Assembly (NCBI GenBank): GCA_016223165.1
Contig: JACRPO010000001.1
Span: forward strand, 248,001 to 312,000
DNA: 64,000 nucleotides
Source of the DNA: Burkholderiales bacterium
GTDB lineage: Bacteria > Pseudomonadota > Gammaproteobacteria > Burkholderiales > Burkholderiaceae_C
Direction of reading: 5' to 3'
Shown here: positions 62,888-64,000 of the stretch, piece after piece
Layout: each line of letters starts with the position of its first letter
How positions within the stretch are numbered: position 1 is the first letter of the stretch
Made by a program: the position numbers and the translations under genes
Notes under the pieces: model-generated
Told to the model about the DNA's origin: nothing
The model's input: the letters and a program-made list of their open reading frames with translations, nothing else
Database searches by the model: none

Positions 62888-64000
62888 TCGATCGTCGCCG
62901 CATCGCGGTGGTCCACGAATGGCTGGTCAACTGCGCCGGCAGCGAGAAGGTGCTGGAGCAGATCCTGCTGATGTACCCGCAGGCCGACCTGTACTCGGTG
63001 GTCGACTTCCTGCCCGAGGGCGAACGCGGCTTCCTGCACGGGCACAAGCCGCGCACGAGCTTCATCCAGCGCCTGCCCGGCGCGCGCAAGCGCTTTCGCA
63101 GCTACCTGCCGCTGATGCCGATCGCCATGGAGCAGCACGACCTCTCGGGCTACGACATCGTGATCTCGTCCAACCATGCGGTGGCCAAGTCGGTGATCAC
63201 CGGCCCCGACCAGCTGCACCTGAGCTACGTGCACTCGCCGATGCGCTATGCCTGGGACCTGCAGCACCAGTACCTGCGGGAGGCCGGCATGGTCGGCGGG
63301 TTCAAGGGCGCGGTGGCGCGCGGCCTGCTGCACTACCTGCGCCAGTGCGACCTGGCGAGCGCCAACCGCGTCGACCGCTTCATCGCCAACTCGGCCTTCA
63401 TCGCGCGCCGCGTCGCCAAGGTCTACCGGCGCGAGGCCGAGGTCGTGCACCCGCCGGTGGACGTGGGCCGCTTCGCGCTGCGCGAGGACAAGGAGGACTT
63501 CTATCTCGCCGCCTCGCGCCTCGTGCCCTACAAGTGCATGCCGATGATCGTGGCCGCGTTCGCGAAGATGCCCGAGCGGCGGCTGGTGGTGATCGGCGAC
63601 GGCCCCGACATGCCGCGCGTGCGCGCCGCCGCCGCCGGTGCCGCCAACGTCAGCGTGCTCGGCTACGCCGCCGACGAGGTGCTCGTCGACCACATGCAGC
63701 GTGCGCGTGCGCTCGTCTTCGCCGCCGAGGAGGACTTCGGCATCGCGCCGGTGGAGGCGCAGGCCTGCGGCACGCCGGTCATCGCCTTCGGCCGCGGCGG
63801 CTCGCTGGAGACGGTGCGCGGCCTCGGCAGCCACCCCGAGCCGACGGGGCTGTGGTTCGGCGAGCAGAGCGAAGCGGCCATCGCCGAGGCGGTGCAGCGC
63901 TTCGAGGAAGCGGCTGGGCCGGTGAACGGGGGCGTGGCCGGCGGGTCCGGCGCGTTCGGCGGGTCCGCGGCGTCCGGTACGTCCGGTACATCCGCCGCAC
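62866..64000 (+). CDS. Glycosyltransferase family 4 (WbaZ-like), runs off the window
   Basis: The first 378 residues of a GT-B glycosyltransferase. RRIAVVHEWLVNCAGSEKVLEQILLMYPQADLYSVVDFLP opens the acceptor half with the WbaZ-like VVHEWL..GSEKV pattern. LSYVHSPMRYAWDLQHQYL and FIANSAFIARRV follow, and the donor half has FAAEEDFGIAPVEAQACGTPVIAFGRGGSLETV. WbaZ-type enzymes transfer mannose in polysaccharide repeats; the donor here is not certain. It follows the previous gene by 55 bp. The window ends inside a Gly/Ser/Ala/Thr-rich segment just after the donor site, so the true C-terminus is unseen. Confidence 0.9.
   Translation, partial: MSRMSRMIDRRRIAVVHEWLVNCAGSEKVLEQILLMYPQADLYSVVDFLPEGERGFLHGHKPRTSFIQRLPGARKRFRSYLPLMPIAMEQHDLSGYDIVISSNHAVAKSVITGPDQLHLSYVHSPMRYAWDLQHQYLREAGMVGGFKGAVARGLLHYLRQCDLASANRVDRFIANSAFIARRVAKVYRREAEVVHPPVDVGRFALREDKEDFYLAASRLVPYKCMPMIVAAFAKMPERRLVVIGDGPDMPRVRAAAAGAANVSVLGYAADEVLVDHMQRARALVFAAEEDFGIAPVEAQACGTPVIAFGRGGSLETVRGLGSHPEPTGLWFGEQSEAAIAEAVQRFEEAAGPVNGGVAGGSGAFGGSAASGTSGTSAA
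63940..64000. repeat. Gly/Ser-coding low-complexity stretch at the window edge
   Basis: Degenerate repeats around GGCGGGTCC and then TCCGGTACG / TCCGGTACA encode GGSGAFGGSAASGTSGTSAA in the last glycosyltransferase gene. It continues past the window. Confidence 0.65.

Overview
The window reads as chromosome of a very GC-rich Gram-negative bacterium, most likely a betaproteobacterium of the order Burkholderiales. This is inferred from the diheme cytochrome c4, WaaA, the RND/TolC pump, UppP, an EpsG-type kinase exopolysaccharide locus, and very strong G/C preference at third codon positions. No rRNA, tRNA, CRISPR array, transposase or phage gene is visible.

Layout. 1-5008: the tail of an FtsX-type permease, an S9 peptidase, a GNAT acetyltransferase overlapping a MoxR ATPase, and a secreted diheme cytochrome c on its own promoter. 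5094-5387: paired hairpin repeats. 5420-8546: a tightly overlapping leftward operon for alkylation repair (Ada-AlkA fusion, Ogt) plus an EamA transporter. 8637-10160: an orphan histidine kinase. 10258-10424: a fully palindromic MITE-like element. 10557-13437: phosphomannomutase and Kdo transferase. 13466-23592: an RCC1-repeat lipoprotein, a small ORF, a winged-helix/ATPase regulator, and an exported pair of DUF900 hydrolase and TPR-CHAT protein. 23624-27469: a divergent metallo-beta-lactamase-fold protein, DUF1501 and DUF1800. 27663-35373: a complete RND efflux operon (TetR, adaptor, pump, a Pcm-like methyltransferase, TolC) behind a clear operator. 35524-37967: a DUF1439 lipoprotein, UppP and TrmB. 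38090-44986: a lipoprotein of about 2300 residues that fuses a copper-radical oxidase, Ig/PKD domains, a YVTN propeller, a two-heme cytochrome and C-terminal repeats. 45012-64000: an exopolysaccharide locus with two arms diverging from a 700-bp regulatory gap. The left arm holds the priming sugar transferase, a GT4, a small DMT protein, a HAD-UbiA protein and a GT87-like protein. The right arm holds Wzz, the EpsG kinase, a membrane protein, a second GT87-like protein, Wzx, Wzy and three glycosyltransferases, the last running off the window.

The most unusual general property is the number of short tandem repeats with periods of 9, 12 or 15 bp that lie in frame inside otherwise conserved genes (GNAT, Ada-AlkA, WaaA, TPR-CHAT, DUF1501, TetR, TrmB, EpsG and others). 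They add low-complexity linkers to housekeeping enzymes. At least two non-coding, full-length palindromic elements of about 161-167 bp add to the impression of an actively remodelled genome. The giant oxidase-cytochrome lipoprotein, the TPR-CHAT/DUF900 pair and the predicted sigma-54 control of the exopolysaccharide locus are the best candidates for new biology.
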